64,000 nucleotides of DNA from Tessaracoccus rhinocerotis (GCF_007197885.1 NZ_VKKG01000002.1:1-64000), one strand, 5' to 3'; shown: positions 9,802 through 19,357, counted from the stretch's first letter. Notes: generated by a model from the letters alone, not told the origin. Program-made: numbers and translations.

Positions 9802-12800
9802 TCACCCGAACAGGGAGGCCGCGTGCCCGCCACCGCTCCGGGGGACCTGCCCGAAGCGGTGGAGGGTGCGGCTGACGGACTGTTCCCTGAGCAGGCCCAG
9901 CAGTTCCCTGTGGCCGTTCGCGAGCACCGGTCCGGTCCGGGTGTCGACGCCCAGCGCCGCCAGTTCGTCGGGCAGGGCGCCGGGCTCGCCGACGATCCGG
10001 ACACGGGTGCCGACCACGGCGGCGGCCACCCAGCCGGTGATCGGACCCTCCGGGACCCGGAGCAGGGGCTCCAACTCGTCCCGCAGCCGGCGTCCCGGGC
10101 CGGTCGCGGCCAGTCGGCGCTCCAGCGCCGCCGAGACCGACGGCGAGAGCGAGATCCGCGTCGTCGTGCCCGTCAGCTCCGCCGCGAGCAGCAGGCGGGC
10201 GATCTCGACGGGTCTGGTCCCCTCCGCGCAGTGGAGCACCAGCAGCGGCACGCTGCGGCAGCGGAACTCGTTGCGCTCCGAGCGCAGCCCGGCCTGCTCG
10301 TGCACGAGGCCGAGATCTGTCTCCCAGGCGAAGGCGTCGCTGCCGATGGCGGCCTCCAACCAGTCCCGGGCGGCGTCGTCGACCAGCGGCGCCAACCGGG
10401 CGGCGAGCTCGCGCACCCGCGGCCGGGGCGTGCGTCGCATCCGGGGGAGGCCGTCGGGCACCCAGCTGCCAAGGCTCGCCACGTAGTTCGGGCCGCCGGC
10501 CTTCGCGCCCGGCCCGACGGCGGAGTCCTTCCAGCCGCCGAACGGCTGTCGGCCCACGACGGCACCCGTGGTCACCCGGTTGACGTACGCGTTGCCCACG
10601 TCCACCCGCTCCAGCCAGGTGGCGACCTCGTCCTCGTCGAGGCTGTGGATGCCGCCGGTCAGGCCGAACCGTGTGGCGTTCTGCCAGTCGAGCGCCTCGT
10701 CCAGGCTGCGCGCCCGCATCAGACCCAGCACCGGGCCGAACACCTCCGTGTTGTGGAGGAACGAGCCCGGCCGCACCCCGGTGCGCACCCCCGGGCGCCA
10801 GAGCCGGCCGGTGTCGTCGAGCGGCGCCGGTTCGACGAGCCAGCGCTCGCCGGGCTCCAGACTGGTCAGGGCGCGCCGCAGCTTCCCGGTGGGGGCCTCG
10901 ATGAGGGGGCCGACGGCGGCACCCAGGTCGTCGGGCCAGCCCACGCGCAGCGAGCGGACGGCGTCGACCAGTTGCCGCTCGAACCTCTCCGACTCCCCGA
11001 CGGAGCCGACGAGGATCCCGAGCGAGGCCGCCGAGCACTTCTGGCCGGCGTGGCCGAAGGCGGACCTGACAAGGTCGGCCACCGCCAGGTCGAGGTCCGC
11101 CGCAGGGGCGATGACCAGGGCGTTCTTGCCGGAGGTCTCGGCGTGCACCGCGGGGCCGTCGGGCCGGCCGGTGCGCCAGGACTGGAACAGGCGGGCGGTC
11201 TCGATGGCGCCGGTCAGCACCACCAGGTCGACGTCGGCGTGGGACACCAGGCGCCTGCCGGCCTCGCCCTCGTCCGTGCGCACCACCTGCACCACGTCGT
11301 CGGGGACACCCGCTGCCCACAACGCCTCCACCGCCACCTCGGTGCACCGCTCGACGCCGGGCGCGGGCTTGATGACCACGGCCGAGCCCGCGGCCAGTGC
11401 GGCGAGGACGCCGCCGATCGGGATGGCGACGGGGAAGTTCCACGGCGGTGTCACGAGGGTGACCCGCGGTGGGACGAACACGGCGCCGTCGGTCATCGCA
11501 CGGCCCCGGGCGAGGTCCTCGGCCGCATCTGCGTACCAGCGGGCGAAGTCGACGGCCTCGCTGACCTCGGGGTCCGACTGCTCGATGGTCTTTCCGCCCT
11601 CGGCCGCCATGGCAGCGACGAGTTCCCCGCGGCGCGCCTCCAGTTCTCTCGCCGCCCTGCGCAGGTGGTCGGCCCGGCGGGTTGAGGACTCGGCCGCCCA
11701 ACCGGCGGCTGCGGCCCGGGCCGTCGCCACCACGGCGTCGACCCCTTCCGGTCCCGTCTCGGGGCTCATGGGCTCGCCCGGGTCGCCCAGCACCGCCTCC
11801 CGGCCCCACTGCCTGGTGGTCTCGAGGGCCGGGTCCGAGTCCGGGGTGTTCGCGAACCGTTCCCCGATCTCGGGTCGCTGCGCGGTCCGGCGTGGCGTCG
11901 ACGGGGTTTCTGTGATGGCGGCCAAGGACTCGCGGAACCGGGCCTCCTGCCGCGCGATCGGCGAGTCCGCCCCCGCGTCCTGGCTGAAGGCGGCGTGCAG
12001 GTAGTTCTGGGGCTGCGCATTCTCCTCCAGCCGTCGCACCAGGTAGGCGACGGCGACGTCGAAGTCCGCGGGCGCCACGATCGGCGTGTAGAGCACCATC
12101 GACCCGACGTCGTCGCGCACCACCCGCGCCTGGGCCGGCGCCATGCCCTGCAGCATCTCCGCGTCCATCCGGTCGGCGACGCCACGGCGCCGGGCCAGCA
12201 GGTGGGCCGCCGCGACGTCGAACAAGTTGTGGCTGGCGACCCCGATCCTGAGCACAGACGTGGCGTCGGGGCGCAGGAGCCGCTCCACCAGGCGCAGGTA
12301 GTTGGCGTCCACGTCCGCCTTCGAGTCGTAGGGGGCCTGCTGCCAGCCGTGCACCTCGGCCTCGACCGCCTCCATGGCGAGGTTGGCACCCTTCACGAGC
12401 CGGACCTTGATCCCCGCCTGCCCGGCGGCGCGGCGTCGGGTCGCGAGGTCGACCAGGCGCTCGGCGGCGGCCACCGAGTCCGGCAGGTAGGCCTGCAGCA
12501 CGATCCCGGCCTCGAGCCTGGCGAACTCCGGCTCGCCGAGCAGCTCCTCGAAGACCCCGAGCGTGACGTCGAGGTCGCGGTACTCCTCCATGTCGAGGTT
12601 CACGAACGCGTGTGGCCGACTGCTCGCGGCGGCACGCAGCACCGGCCGCAGCCGCTCGGCCACGCGGGCCACGCTGCCCGGCAGGTCCCAGGCGGAGATC
12701 TGCGAGGCAAGGGCGGAGACCTTGACCGAGACGTAGTCGACGTCGTCGCGCTCCAGCAGCGCGACGATGCGCGCCGCCCGGTCCGCAGCCTCCGACTCGC

Positions 12801-13260
12801 CCAGCACGGCCTCCCCGAGCAGGTTCACGTTCAGGCGGAAGCCGTCGCGGCGCGCCCCGGCCAGGTGGCGTGCCAGGGCCGGGTCACGAGCGTCCACCAC
12901 CAGGTGGCCCACCAACTGCCGCAGCCGGCGGCGGGCCAGCGGCACCACGATCCGGGGAGCGAGCGGCGCCAGCCTCGCGCCCAGGCCGAGCAGCAGGCGG
13001 TCGAGCGGCGGCAGGAACCCGGCGTCGGGCAACCGGAGACCCGCGAGGGCCTTCGCGGCGGCACCCACGTCCTCGGGGCGGGCGACCTCGTCGACGAACT
13101 TCACGGCCAGCGCCAGCCCGGACGGGTCCCGCAACAGGTCTGCCAACCGGGCACCCGTGGCCCGTTCGCGCTCGGTCTCGCCGGCCGCCGCGCGCTCCCG
13201 CCACCGCGTCGCGAGCCGAACGGCGTCGTCGGCCAACTGCGTCAGCTCCGTTGCCTCCAT
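9802..13260 (-). CDS. putA: bifunctional proline dehydrogenase / glutamate semialdehyde dehydrogenase
   Basis: 1152-residue PutA that oxidises proline to glutamate in two steps with FAD and NAD. Residues ~60-440 form the proline dehydrogenase barrel (V-R-L-V-K-G-A at ~288). Residues ~495-960 form the aldehyde dehydrogenase, with catalytic cysteine in G-Q-K-C-S-A-A (~742) and the A-E-T-S-G-K-N-A segment. About 190 further residues follow, as in the long PutA types. No ribbon-helix-helix domain precedes the barrel, so this is an enzyme and not also a repressor. The CAT at 13258-13260 gives M-E-A-T-E-L-T; the next gene runs divergently 55 bases away. Confidence 0.95.
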   Translation of the reverse strand: MEATELTQLADDAVRLATRWRERAAAGETERERATGARLADLLRDPSGLALAVKFVDEVARPEDVGAAAKALAGLRLPDAGFLPPLDRLLLGLGARLAPLAPRIVVPLARRRLRQLVGHLVVDARDPALARHLAGARRDGFRLNVNLLGEAVLGESEAADRAARIVALLERDDVDYVSVKVSALASQISAWDLPGSVARVAERLRPVLRAAASSRPHAFVNLDMEEYRDLDVTLGVFEELLGEPEFARLEAGIVLQAYLPDSVAAAERLVDLATRRRAAGQAGIKVRLVKGANLAMEAVEAEVHGWQQAPYDSKADVDANYLRLVERLLRPDATSVLRIGVASHNLFDVAAAHLLARRRGVADRMDAEMLQGMAPAQARVVRDDVGSMVLYTPIVAPADFDVAVAYLVRRLEENAQPQNYLHAAFSQDAGADSPIARQEARFRESLAAITETPSTPRRTAQRPEIGERFANTPDSDPALETTRQWGREAVLGDPGEPMSPETGPEGVDAVVATARAAAAGWAAESSTRRADHLRRAARELEARRGELVAAMAAEGGKTIEQSDPEVSEAVDFARWYADAAEDLARGRAMTDGAVFVPPRVTLVTPPWNFPVAIPIGGVLAALAAGSAVVIKPAPGVERCTEVAVEALWAAGVPDDVVQVVRTDEGEAGRRLVSHADVDLVVLTGAIETARLFQSWRTGRPDGPAVHAETSGKNALVIAPAADLDLAVADLVRSAFGHAGQKCSAASLGILVGSVGESERFERQLVDAVRSLRVGWPDDLGAAVGPLIEAPTGKLRRALTSLEPGERWLVEPAPLDDTGRLWRPGVRTGVRPGSFLHNTEVFGPVLGLMRARSLDEALDWQNATRFGLTGGIHSLDEDEVATWLERVDVGNAYVNRVTTGAVVGRQPFGGWKDSAVGPGAKAGGPNYVASLGSWVPDGLPRMRRTPRPRVRELAARLAPLVDDAARDWLEAAIGSDAFAWETDLGLVHEQAGLRSERNEFRCRSVPLLVLHCAEGTRPVEIARLLLAAELTGTTTRISLSPSVSAALERRLAATGPGRRLRDELEPLLRVPEGPITGWVAAAVVGTRVRIVGEPGALPDELAALGVDTRTGPVLANGHRELLGLLREQSVSRTLHRFGQVPRSGGGHAASLFG

Positions 13261-13315
13261 GCCTCCAGTCTCACCCCAACTGGGACCTGTCGGTGGGGAC
13301 TGGCAAAGTTGGTCC

Positions 13316-15568
13316 GTGGACTGGAACTGGCTGCTCGAGCGCGACGAGGTGGTTTCGTCGCGCCGTCGCGAGGCCACCGGCGGCGCCACGGGGCAGTGGC
13401 CGGACTGGCTGCCTGCGGCAGCGAGGGAGGGCATCCGCGCGGCCGGGATCGACAGTCCGTGGCAGCACCAGACCGACTTCGCGGAGCTCGCGTTCGCCGG
13501 CCGACACGCGGCCATCTGCACCCCGACGGGCTCCGGCAAGTCGTTGGCGTACCTGATGCCGGTCCTCGCCGCCACGACCGAGGGCCGTTTCGGGTGGGAA
13601 CTGCCCGAGGCGCGCAGCTTCGCCAAGCCCCGCCACACCGCGCTCTACCTGGCTCCCACCAAGGCGCTCGCGCACGACCAGCTCCGCGCCGCACGGGAAC
13701 TCGCGCCCAAGGGCTGGCGCGTCGGGGCGCTGGACGGCGACTCCGAGCAGGGCGAGCGTCGCTTCGCCCGCGAGCACGCGCAGTTCCTGCTCTCCAACCC
13801 GGACATGCTGCACTTCTCCGTGCTCGCGAACCACGAGAAGTGGGCGCGGTTCCTCGGCGGGCTGCGCTACGTCGTCGTCGACGAGGCGCACCGCTACCAG
13901 GGCGTCTTCGGCGCGCACGTCGCCGCGGTCCTGCGGCGGCTGCGCAGGCTGTGCGCCCTCTACGGCACCAACCCGACGATGCTGCTGTGCTCGGCCACCG
14001 CCCCCAACGCCGCCGAGTTCGGGGGCGCGCTCATCGGGGAGGAGACGGTCGAAGTCGTGGACGTCTCCACCGCGCCCGCCGCCGCGCGCACCGTCGCGCT
14101 ATGGCAGCCGAAGGGTTCACTCAACCACGACACCTCGCAGCTGCTCGCCGGGCTCTCCGACGAAGGTGCCCAGACCCTGGCGTTCGTGCCCAGCCGCGCG
14201 GGCGCCGAACTGGTGGCCGTGGGCGCCCAGGAGGAGGCACTCGAACCCGAGCGGATCGCGTCCTACAGGGCCGGCTACCTGGCGTCGGACCGCCGAGCCC
14301 TGGAGGCCGCCCTCCAGTCCGGCCAGCTGCGAGGGCTGGCCACCACCAACGCGCTCGAGCTCGGGGTGGACGTCTCCGGGGTCGAGGCCGTCCTGGTCTC
14401 CGGGTACCCGGGCAAGCTCTCGTCCTTCTGGCAGCAGGCGGGCCGCGCCGGGCGTGCCGGGCAGGAGTCCCTGGTGGTGCTGCTGGCACGGGAGAACCCC
14501 CTCGACACGTACCTGCTGGCGCACCCCGAGCTCATCTTCGACGCACCCGTGGAGCACGCCGTCTGCCACCCGGGCAACCCGCACGTCCTGGGCCCCCACC
14601 TGGCCGCCGCCGCGCAGGAACACCCGCTGACGAGGGAGGACGAGCGTTGGTTCGGGCCGCAGACGCTGCCGCTGCTGGAGCAGCTCACCGCGCAGGGGGT
14701 GCTGCGCGACCGTGGCGGCCGATGGTTCTGGACCCGCCCGGACCGGGCCGTGGACTTCATCAACCTGCGCGCCACGGGGCCGGCGCCCATCGAGATCATC
14801 GAGCGCGAGACGGGCCGGGTGCTGGGCGTGGTCAGCGACGAGGCCGCGGACCGCACCGTGCACCCCGAGGCCGTCTACCTGCACCAGGGCGAGACCTGGG
14901 CCGTCACCGACCTGGACCGCGCGGAGGGGCAGGCGCTGGTCACGGCCGTGCGGCCCCACTACTACACGCAGGCCCAGTCCACCTTCGACATCGAGATCCT
15001 GCGCCAGGCCGGCCGCCGGGACCTCGGTGTGACCGAGGCGGGCTTCGGTGACGTCCTGATCACCTCTCGGGTGGTTGGCTACCTGCGCCGCGACGAGGTC
15101 ACCCACGACGTCCTCGACGCCTCCGAACTCGACATGCCCAAGCGGCAGCTGCGCACCCAGGCGGTCTGGTGGACGGTCCCGCAGGAGCTGGAGCGCGTGC
15201 TGCGCTGGCCCGCGCTGCGGATGGGGGCGGCGGCCCATGCGATGGAGCACACCGCCATCGGGCTGCTGCCCGTGTTCGCGCCCTGCGACCGCTGGGACAT
15301 CGGCGGCGTCAGCACCGCCGCCCACCCGGACACCGGCCTCCCCACGATCTTCGTCCACGACGGGATGGACGGCGGCTCCGGCTTCGCCGCGCGGGGGTTC
15401 GAGGTGCTCGACGAGTGGCTGGCCGCCACACTGGAGCGGCTCGAGACCTGCCGCTGCGACGACGGCTGCCCGGCCTGCGTCGTCTCGCCCAAGTGCGGCA
15501 ACGCCAACCAGGTCCTGGACAAGGCCGACGCCACCTCCCTGTTGCGACAGCTGCTCGCCGCCAACTGA
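13316..15568 (+). CDS. DEAD/DEAH-box helicase with DUF1998-type C-terminus
   Basis: 750-residue superfamily 2 helicase. Walker A T-P-T-G-S-G-K-S is near residue 70, followed by a D-E-A-H box, an S-A-T motif and motif VI Q-Q-A-G-R-A-G-R-A-G. The C-terminus has a cysteine cluster C-R-C-x3-G-C-P-A-C-x5-C, as in the MrfA/YprA relatives that repair DNA crosslinks. The family is known in actinobacteria as the helicase of the helicase/secretion neighbourhood, and here too Tad-type small genes follow. GTG 13316 is chosen because it avoids overlapping putA; an in-frame ATG at 13259 would add 19 residues. Confidence 0.9.
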   Translation: MDWNWLLERDEVVSSRRREATGGATGQWPDWLPAAAREGIRAAGIDSPWQHQTDFAELAFAGRHAAICTPTGSGKSLAYLMPVLAATTEGRFGWELPEARSFAKPRHTALYLAPTKALAHDQLRAARELAPKGWRVGALDGDSEQGERRFAREHAQFLLSNPDMLHFSVLANHEKWARFLGGLRYVVVDEAHRYQGVFGAHVAAVLRRLRRLCALYGTNPTMLLCSATAPNAAEFGGALIGEETVEVVDVSTAPAAARTVALWQPKGSLNHDTSQLLAGLSDEGAQTLAFVPSRAGAELVAVGAQEEALEPERIASYRAGYLASDRRALEAALQSGQLRGLATTNALELGVDVSGVEAVLVSGYPGKLSSFWQQAGRAGRAGQESLVVLLARENPLDTYLLAHPELIFDAPVEHAVCHPGNPHVLGPHLAAAAQEHPLTREDERWFGPQTLPLLEQLTAQGVLRDRGGRWFWTRPDRAVDFINLRATGPAPIEIIERETGRVLGVVSDEAADRTVHPEAVYLHQGETWAVTDLDRAEGQALVTAVRPHYYTQAQSTFDIEILRQAGRRDLGVTEAGFGDVLITSRVVGYLRRDEVTHDVLDASELDMPKRQLRTQAVWWTVPQELERVLRWPALRMGAAAHAMEHTAIGLLPVFAPCDRWDIGGVSTAAHPDTGLPTIFVHDGMDGGSGFAARGFEVLDEWLAATLERLETCRCDDGCPACVVSPKCGNANQVLDKADATSLLRQLLAAN

Positions 15569-15711
15569 GGCACCGCCCCGCGATTTCGCCCCCTCCCCGG
15601 GCACTTCTCCACAGCCCCAGGTCGCCGTGACGGATCACCCGTCCCCACAACCAGAGTGTGGGTTGCCGGCGGGTGATGGGCACCCGGGCACCTTGGAGAA
15701 AGGGCATCACA

Positions 15712-15939
15712 ATGACCAACCACAACATCGACGACGAGGCGGGCGCCCTCGAGGCCGCACCCCGCAGGGCAGCGGTTCGCAGGCTCGCCGAGCGGGGCCT
15801 GACCACCATCGAGTACGCCATCGGGCTCGTGGCGGCGGCCACCGTCGCACTCACGCTGCTGCGCATCTTCAACGACAACCGGTTCTTCGAGATCCTCTGG
15901 GAATGGGTCGTCGGCATCTTCGACATGCTGGCCGCATGA
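15712..15939 (+). CDS. DUF4244 small pilin-like protein
   Basis: 75-residue protein. A charged N-terminal half ending in R-L-A-E-R-G-L-T-T-I-E-Y-A precedes one hydrophobic helix (about residues 34-54), the layout of Flp/Tad pilins. The glycine before L-T-T-I-E resembles the prepilin peptidase site, with the glutamate five residues later. GGAGAAAGG precedes the ATG. It is the first of three overlapping genes with two TadE-type proteins, so it is probably the major pilin or secreted fibre subunit of this group. No prepilin peptidase or motor gene is nearby. Confidence 0.8.
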   Translation: MTNHNIDDEAGALEAAPRRAAVRRLAERGLTTIEYAIGLVAAATVALTLLRIFNDNRFFEILWEWVVGIFDMLAA

Positions 15940-16328
15940 GCACCGGGCCCGGGGAGGCGCCGGTGGGCGTCGCCCCACGCCGCCTCCCCGGGCTCCGCGA
16001 GCGGGGGCTGGTCACCGTGGAACTCGCAGTGGGTTTCGTGACGGCCACCCTGCTCGCGGCGGTGCTCGTCGGGGTGGTGCTGCTCGGGGTCTCGCAGGCC
16101 GCGGCCGCGCGCACCAGCTCCGAGGTCGCGCGGCAGTTGGCCCGCGGTGACGCCGTCGCCGCGCGGCTCGCGGAGGCGCAGGCCCCGGACGGGGCGAGCG
16201 TGGCGGTCCGCGACGTCGACGACGGCGTGGAGGTAGCCGTCGCGATCCCCGTTGACGTCTTCGGCATCGGTGTGGTCGACGTCACGGACAAGTCGTGGGC
16301 CCGCTACGAGACGGGGGCTGGGTCGTGA
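15936..16328 (+). CDS. TadE-like pseudopilin
   Basis: 130-residue protein. The short N-terminus contains E-R-G-L-V-T-V-E-L-A, a processing-site-like segment, followed by a hydrophobic helix (about residues 28-52) and a small extracellular domain rich in Asp, Val and Ala. This matches TadE minor pilins, which help assemble or anchor Tad fibres. It overlaps the DUF4244 gene by four bases (ATGA) and the next gene by four bases (GTGA). Confidence 0.8.
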   Translation: MSTGPGEAPVGVAPRRLPGLRERGLVTVELAVGFVTATLLAAVLVGVVLLGVSQAAAARTSSEVARQLARGDAVAARLAEAQAPDGASVAVRDVDDGVEVAVAIPVDVFGIGVVDVTDKSWARYETGAGS

Positions 16329-16684
16329 GCGGCGATGACGAGCGGGGCGTCGGCACCGTGCTGACCGCCGGCGTCGCCATGGTGCTAGTGGTGGCGGCAA
16401 CCGCGGCGTCCATCCTCGCCACCTGGCTGGCGCAGGTGACCGCCACACAGGACGCCGCCGACCTGGCGGCGCTGGCCGGTGCCTCGGCGATGGCGGAAGG
16501 ATTCGACGGCTGTGCCGCAGCCGACGTTGCCGCCGACGCGAACCAGGCGACCCTGATGGAATGCGACGTGCGCGGTGACGAGCGCGCGTTCGTGCTGGAG
16601 GTCAGCGTCCGCGCGGTCCTACAGCCGCGCCTTCCCGGGCTCCCCGAGGAGGTGGTGCGCACCGCGACGGCGGGCACCGGCTGA
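16325..16684 (+). CDS. Rv3654c-family TadE-like protein
   Basis: 119-residue protein with E-R-G-V-G-T-V-L-T-A-G followed by one hydrophobic helix and then T-A-T-Q-D-A-A-D-L-A-A-L-A-G-A, the conserved block of the helicase/secretion-neighbourhood TadE-like family (a Rv3654c relative). Two cysteines in the C-terminal half (C-A-A-A-D and M-E-C-D) may form a disulfide outside the cell. The GTG start at 16325 overlaps the TadE stop. It is the last gene of the group and ends six bases from a convergent gene. Confidence 0.78.
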   Translation: MSGDDERGVGTVLTAGVAMVLVVAATAASILATWLAQVTATQDAADLAALAGASAMAEGFDGCAAADVAADANQATLMECDVRGDERAFVLEVSVRAVLQPRLPGLPEEVVRTATAGTG

Positions 16685-16690
16685 GGCGGT

Positions 16691-17719
16691 TCAGCTCCAG
16701 TCGATGCGCACCACACCGGCGGCCGCGTTCCCGGCCTGCTCGAGCAGGTGCGCGAACTGGTCGTAGCCCTCGAACATCTTGCGGTGGGTGCCGATGCCGA
16801 GCTCGTAGATGATGCGCTCGTCCGCCTTGGTGAGGATCTTGGCCGAGCGGTTGATGAACTCGCCCGGCGGCTTGATTTGGATCACCTTGAGTTCGGAGTA
16901 GTTGAAGGAGCGGTCGTCGAATGCCACCCAGGTGGGTGCGACGACGATCTGGCTCGGCAGCTTCGCGGCGCGTCGCCGCATGACCAGCAGGGGGGTGAGG
17001 ACCAGCAGGGCGAACAGGATGAACGCGCCCAGCACCAGCCACGCGACGTACGCCTCGGTGTCGGGGTCAGTGCTGATGCCCCAGGCCGCGAGGGCGCCCA
17101 GCAACACGAGCACCGCCGCGACTACCCAGAGCGTGACGTAGAACTTGCGCAACGGCGCCCGGGTGATCTCGAAGCGCTGCGGCTGGAACTCCAGCGGCCG
17201 CCGAGCGGCAACGCCGGGCACGGGGGAGGGGGCGCCGGGAGCCTGCGGGGACGCGGGTGGTACCCCCATCGAGCGGCCGGTCAGCCGGTGGATGAGTTCG
17301 TTGAACTCGTCGGCCTCGAATCCGATGACGTGCGTGTCGGTGCCGTGCGGGCCCATCACCTCGAGCGCTCGGGTGGTGCCGACGTGCTGTCCCCGGTTCA
17401 TCTGGTGCGTGACCTTGGGCGCGAACTGGTTCTCGCCCAGGCGGTACTCCTTCGTCGCCCCCGAGAGCAGGTGGATGCGCAGCGACTGGTCGTCGAGTTC
17501 GATGCGCTTGATGGTGCCGAACAGCGTGTTGAGCACCATGGCCACGGCCACCACGGCCCCGATGCCGAGGGCGAGCGGCATCACCCGGGTGGCGGTCCAG
17601 TTGCTGAACTGGCTGATCAGGCCGTAGCTGACGAGCACGGCAGCCAGGCCCACCCCGACGGCGACGGCGAAGCCGAGGGCGATCCTGCCGGGCTTGGCGA
17701 CGAGTTCGAACGTGTTCAC
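16691..17719 (-). CDS. membrane protein with duplicated 2TM + PH-like unit
   Basis: 342-residue protein that I cannot assign to a named family. Each half begins with two hydrophobic helices (~13-34 and 42-62; ~200-220 and 230-252) and continues with a beta-rich stretch that looks like a bacterial PH domain (I-E-L-D-D-Q-S-L-R-I-H and I-V-V-A-P-T-W-V-A-F-D-D). A linker rich in Pro, Ala and Gly (~160-185) joins them. This suggests an internal duplication. GTG at 17719 is the start nearest to the first helix. The 76-bp gap to the divergent methyltransferase gene must hold both promoters. Confidence 0.6.
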   Translation of the reverse strand: MNTFELVAKPGRIALGFAVAVGVGLAAVLVSYGLISQFSNWTATRVMPLALGIGAVVAVAMVLNTLFGTIKRIELDDQSLRIHLLSGATKEYRLGENQFAPKVTHQMNRGQHVGTTRALEVMGPHGTDTHVIGFEADEFNELIHRLTGRSMGVPPASPQAPGAPSPVPGVAARRPLEFQPQRFEITRAPLRKFYVTLWVVAAVLVLLGALAAWGISTDPDTEAYVAWLVLGAFILFALLVLTPLLVMRRRAAKLPSQIVVAPTWVAFDDRSFNYSELKVIQIKPPGEFINRSAKILTKADERIIYELGIGTHRKMFEGYDQFAHLLEQAGNAAAGVVRIDWS

Positions 17720-17795
17720 CGCGGCATTGTGGCATCCGGCGGGTTCGCCGTGCGGAGCGCCGAAAGCGGGCGGGGCTGCAACTAGTGTGTGGCCC

Positions 17796-19319
17796 ATGCA
17801 ACTGGACACCACCTCCCTGCGCGAGCGACTCACCGCGGCCGGCTACACCGTCGACTCTGTCCTGGACCGGATCGGCGAGGCCGGCCAGGAGGCACTGGGA
17901 CGCAACACGACCGTCGCCGCCGACGTCGCGCTGGCCGGAGCGATGGACCCGCTGGCCGTGCTGGTCCGCCTGTTCCTGCTGCAACAGGCCGTGCCAGCGG
18001 CGCGGGCCGAGGCCGCCCTCGACGTCGAGGACCTGGTGGCCGGCGGGGTGCTGCGCCGCGACGGCGACGACGTGGTGGCGCTGCTTGACCTTCGGCCCTA
18101 CGACTCGCCCGACGACGGCGCCTCTGGCTTCCTCGCCAGCGACCTCACCCCCGGGATGGACGCGGCCACCTCGGCCACCCGGTCCGACTACGTGCTTGGC
18201 GCCTCCCCGGCGTCGCTCACCCTCGCGCAGCTGGTCGTGCGTGACGAGGTGGGCTCCGCCCTGGATCTCGGCACCGGCTGCGGCGTGCAGGCGCTGCACC
18301 TGGCGCGGCACTGCGAGCGCGTGGTCGGCACCGACCTCAACGAGCGCGCGCTCGAGTGCGCCCGGTTGACCGCCGAGCTGTCCGGTGTCGAGGTGGACCT
18401 GCGGCACGGCTCCCTGTACGAGCCGGTGGCGGGGGAGCGGTTCGACCTGATCGTGTCCAACCCGCCCTACGTGATGAGCCCGCCCAGTGGGGGCGACGCG
18501 CGCCTCACCTACCGCGAGGGCACCCACACCGCGGACGGTCTCGTCGAGGCCGTCGTCCGCGGTTCGGCCGACCACCTCAACCCCGGCGGCACCGCCCAGT
18601 TCCTCGTCAACTGGGCGGTCACGGCCGACCAGCCCTGGCAGGAGCGGCTGCGCGGCTGGGTGGAGGGCACCGGCCTGGACTGCTGGGTGATCGAGCGCGA
18701 GCGCCTCGACCGGTACTCCTACATCGAGCTGTGGCTCACCGACGCCGGTCTCGCCGGCTCCGAGGAGTGGCTGCCCGCCTACCGACGCTGGCTGGACTAC
18801 TTCGACGAGCTCGGGATCGAGGAGGTGGGCATGGGCTGGATCATGCTCACGGCTGCCGGGCGCGCCGAGCCGCAGCTCCGGTTCGAGAGCTGGCCCCACG
18901 CCGTCGTCCAGCCCGTCGGGATCGCCTTCGCGCAGGCCCGCGACGCGATCGATGCCTCGCTGCTCCCGCTCGACGAGCTGCTCGCCGCCGCACCGCGCCT
19001 GGCCGACGTCAAGCAGGAGACCATCGGCGAGCCCGGCGCAGCGGACCCCCAGCACATCGTGCTGCGTCAGCGCAGCGGACTGCTCCGGGCCATCGAGGTG
19101 GACACCGCCGAGGCCGCCGCCCTGGGCGCGCTCGACGGCGACCTCACCGTCGGCCAGGTGCTGGCGGCGGTGGCCCAGGTCCTCGATCTGGACCCCGCCG
19201 AGCTGGCCGCCGGCGTGATTCCTGTCATCCGCGACGCCCTGCGCGACCAGCTGCTCGTGCTCGGCGGGTCGGGGGAGGCCGTCGAGGAGGAACCACACGT
19301 CGTCGGCGCTCTCAATTAA
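17796..19319 (+). CDS. class I SAM-dependent methyltransferase with N-P-P-Y motif
   Basis: 507-residue protein. After an N-terminal alpha-helical domain (~1-140) comes the SAM-binding motif L-D-L-G-T-G-C-G-V-Q-A and then the catalytic S-N-P-P-Y-V-M-S-P (~227). N-P-P-Y is typical of enzymes that methylate amide or exocyclic amino nitrogens (PrmC/HemK, RsmC). A further ~200-residue C-terminal region is of unknown function. A TAGTGT (17783-17788) ends seven bases before the ATG, so the message may be leaderless. The substrate cannot be read from sequence. Confidence 0.8.
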   Translation: MQLDTTSLRERLTAAGYTVDSVLDRIGEAGQEALGRNTTVAADVALAGAMDPLAVLVRLFLLQQAVPAARAEAALDVEDLVAGGVLRRDGDDVVALLDLRPYDSPDDGASGFLASDLTPGMDAATSATRSDYVLGASPASLTLAQLVVRDEVGSALDLGTGCGVQALHLARHCERVVGTDLNERALECARLTAELSGVEVDLRHGSLYEPVAGERFDLIVSNPPYVMSPPSGGDARLTYREGTHTADGLVEAVVRGSADHLNPGGTAQFLVNWAVTADQPWQERLRGWVEGTGLDCWVIERERLDRYSYIELWLTDAGLAGSEEWLPAYRRWLDYFDELGIEEVGMGWIMLTAAGRAEPQLRFESWPHAVVQPVGIAFAQARDAIDASLLPLDELLAAAPRLADVKQETIGEPGAADPQHIVLRQRSGLLRAIEVDTAEAAALGALDGDLTVGQVLAAVAQVLDLDPAELAAGVIPVIRDALRDQLLVLGGSGEAVEEEPHVVGALN

Positions 19320-19350
19320 GTCTTGACTTAAATAAGTCGCTGCTTAACAA
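19316..19350 (+). promoter_or_regulatory. ArsR-type operator and leaderless promoter
   Basis: TTAAGTCTTGACTTAA (19316-19331) is a palindrome with 7-bp arms. A second, weaker TAAG...CTTA repeat lies at 19333-19346. TTGACT (19323-19328) and TAACAA (19345-19350) make a 16-bp-spaced promoter whose start would fall at or next to the ATG at 19358. The AT-rich palindrome in the -35 region fits autorepression by the downstream ArsR-family protein. Confidence 0.6.
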
Positions 19351-19357
19351 TGGTTCC

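Noticed and set aside
8873-11809. A 978-codon open frame on the minus strand
   Set aside because: It is an out-of-frame shadow of the permease genes and putA; very GC-rich DNA gives long open frames by chance, and its composition is Arg/Gly/Pro-rich without motifs.
11995-15051. A 1018-codon plus-strand frame crossing putA and the helicase gene
   Set aside because: It is out of frame with the helicase, antisense to putA, and compositionally a shadow.
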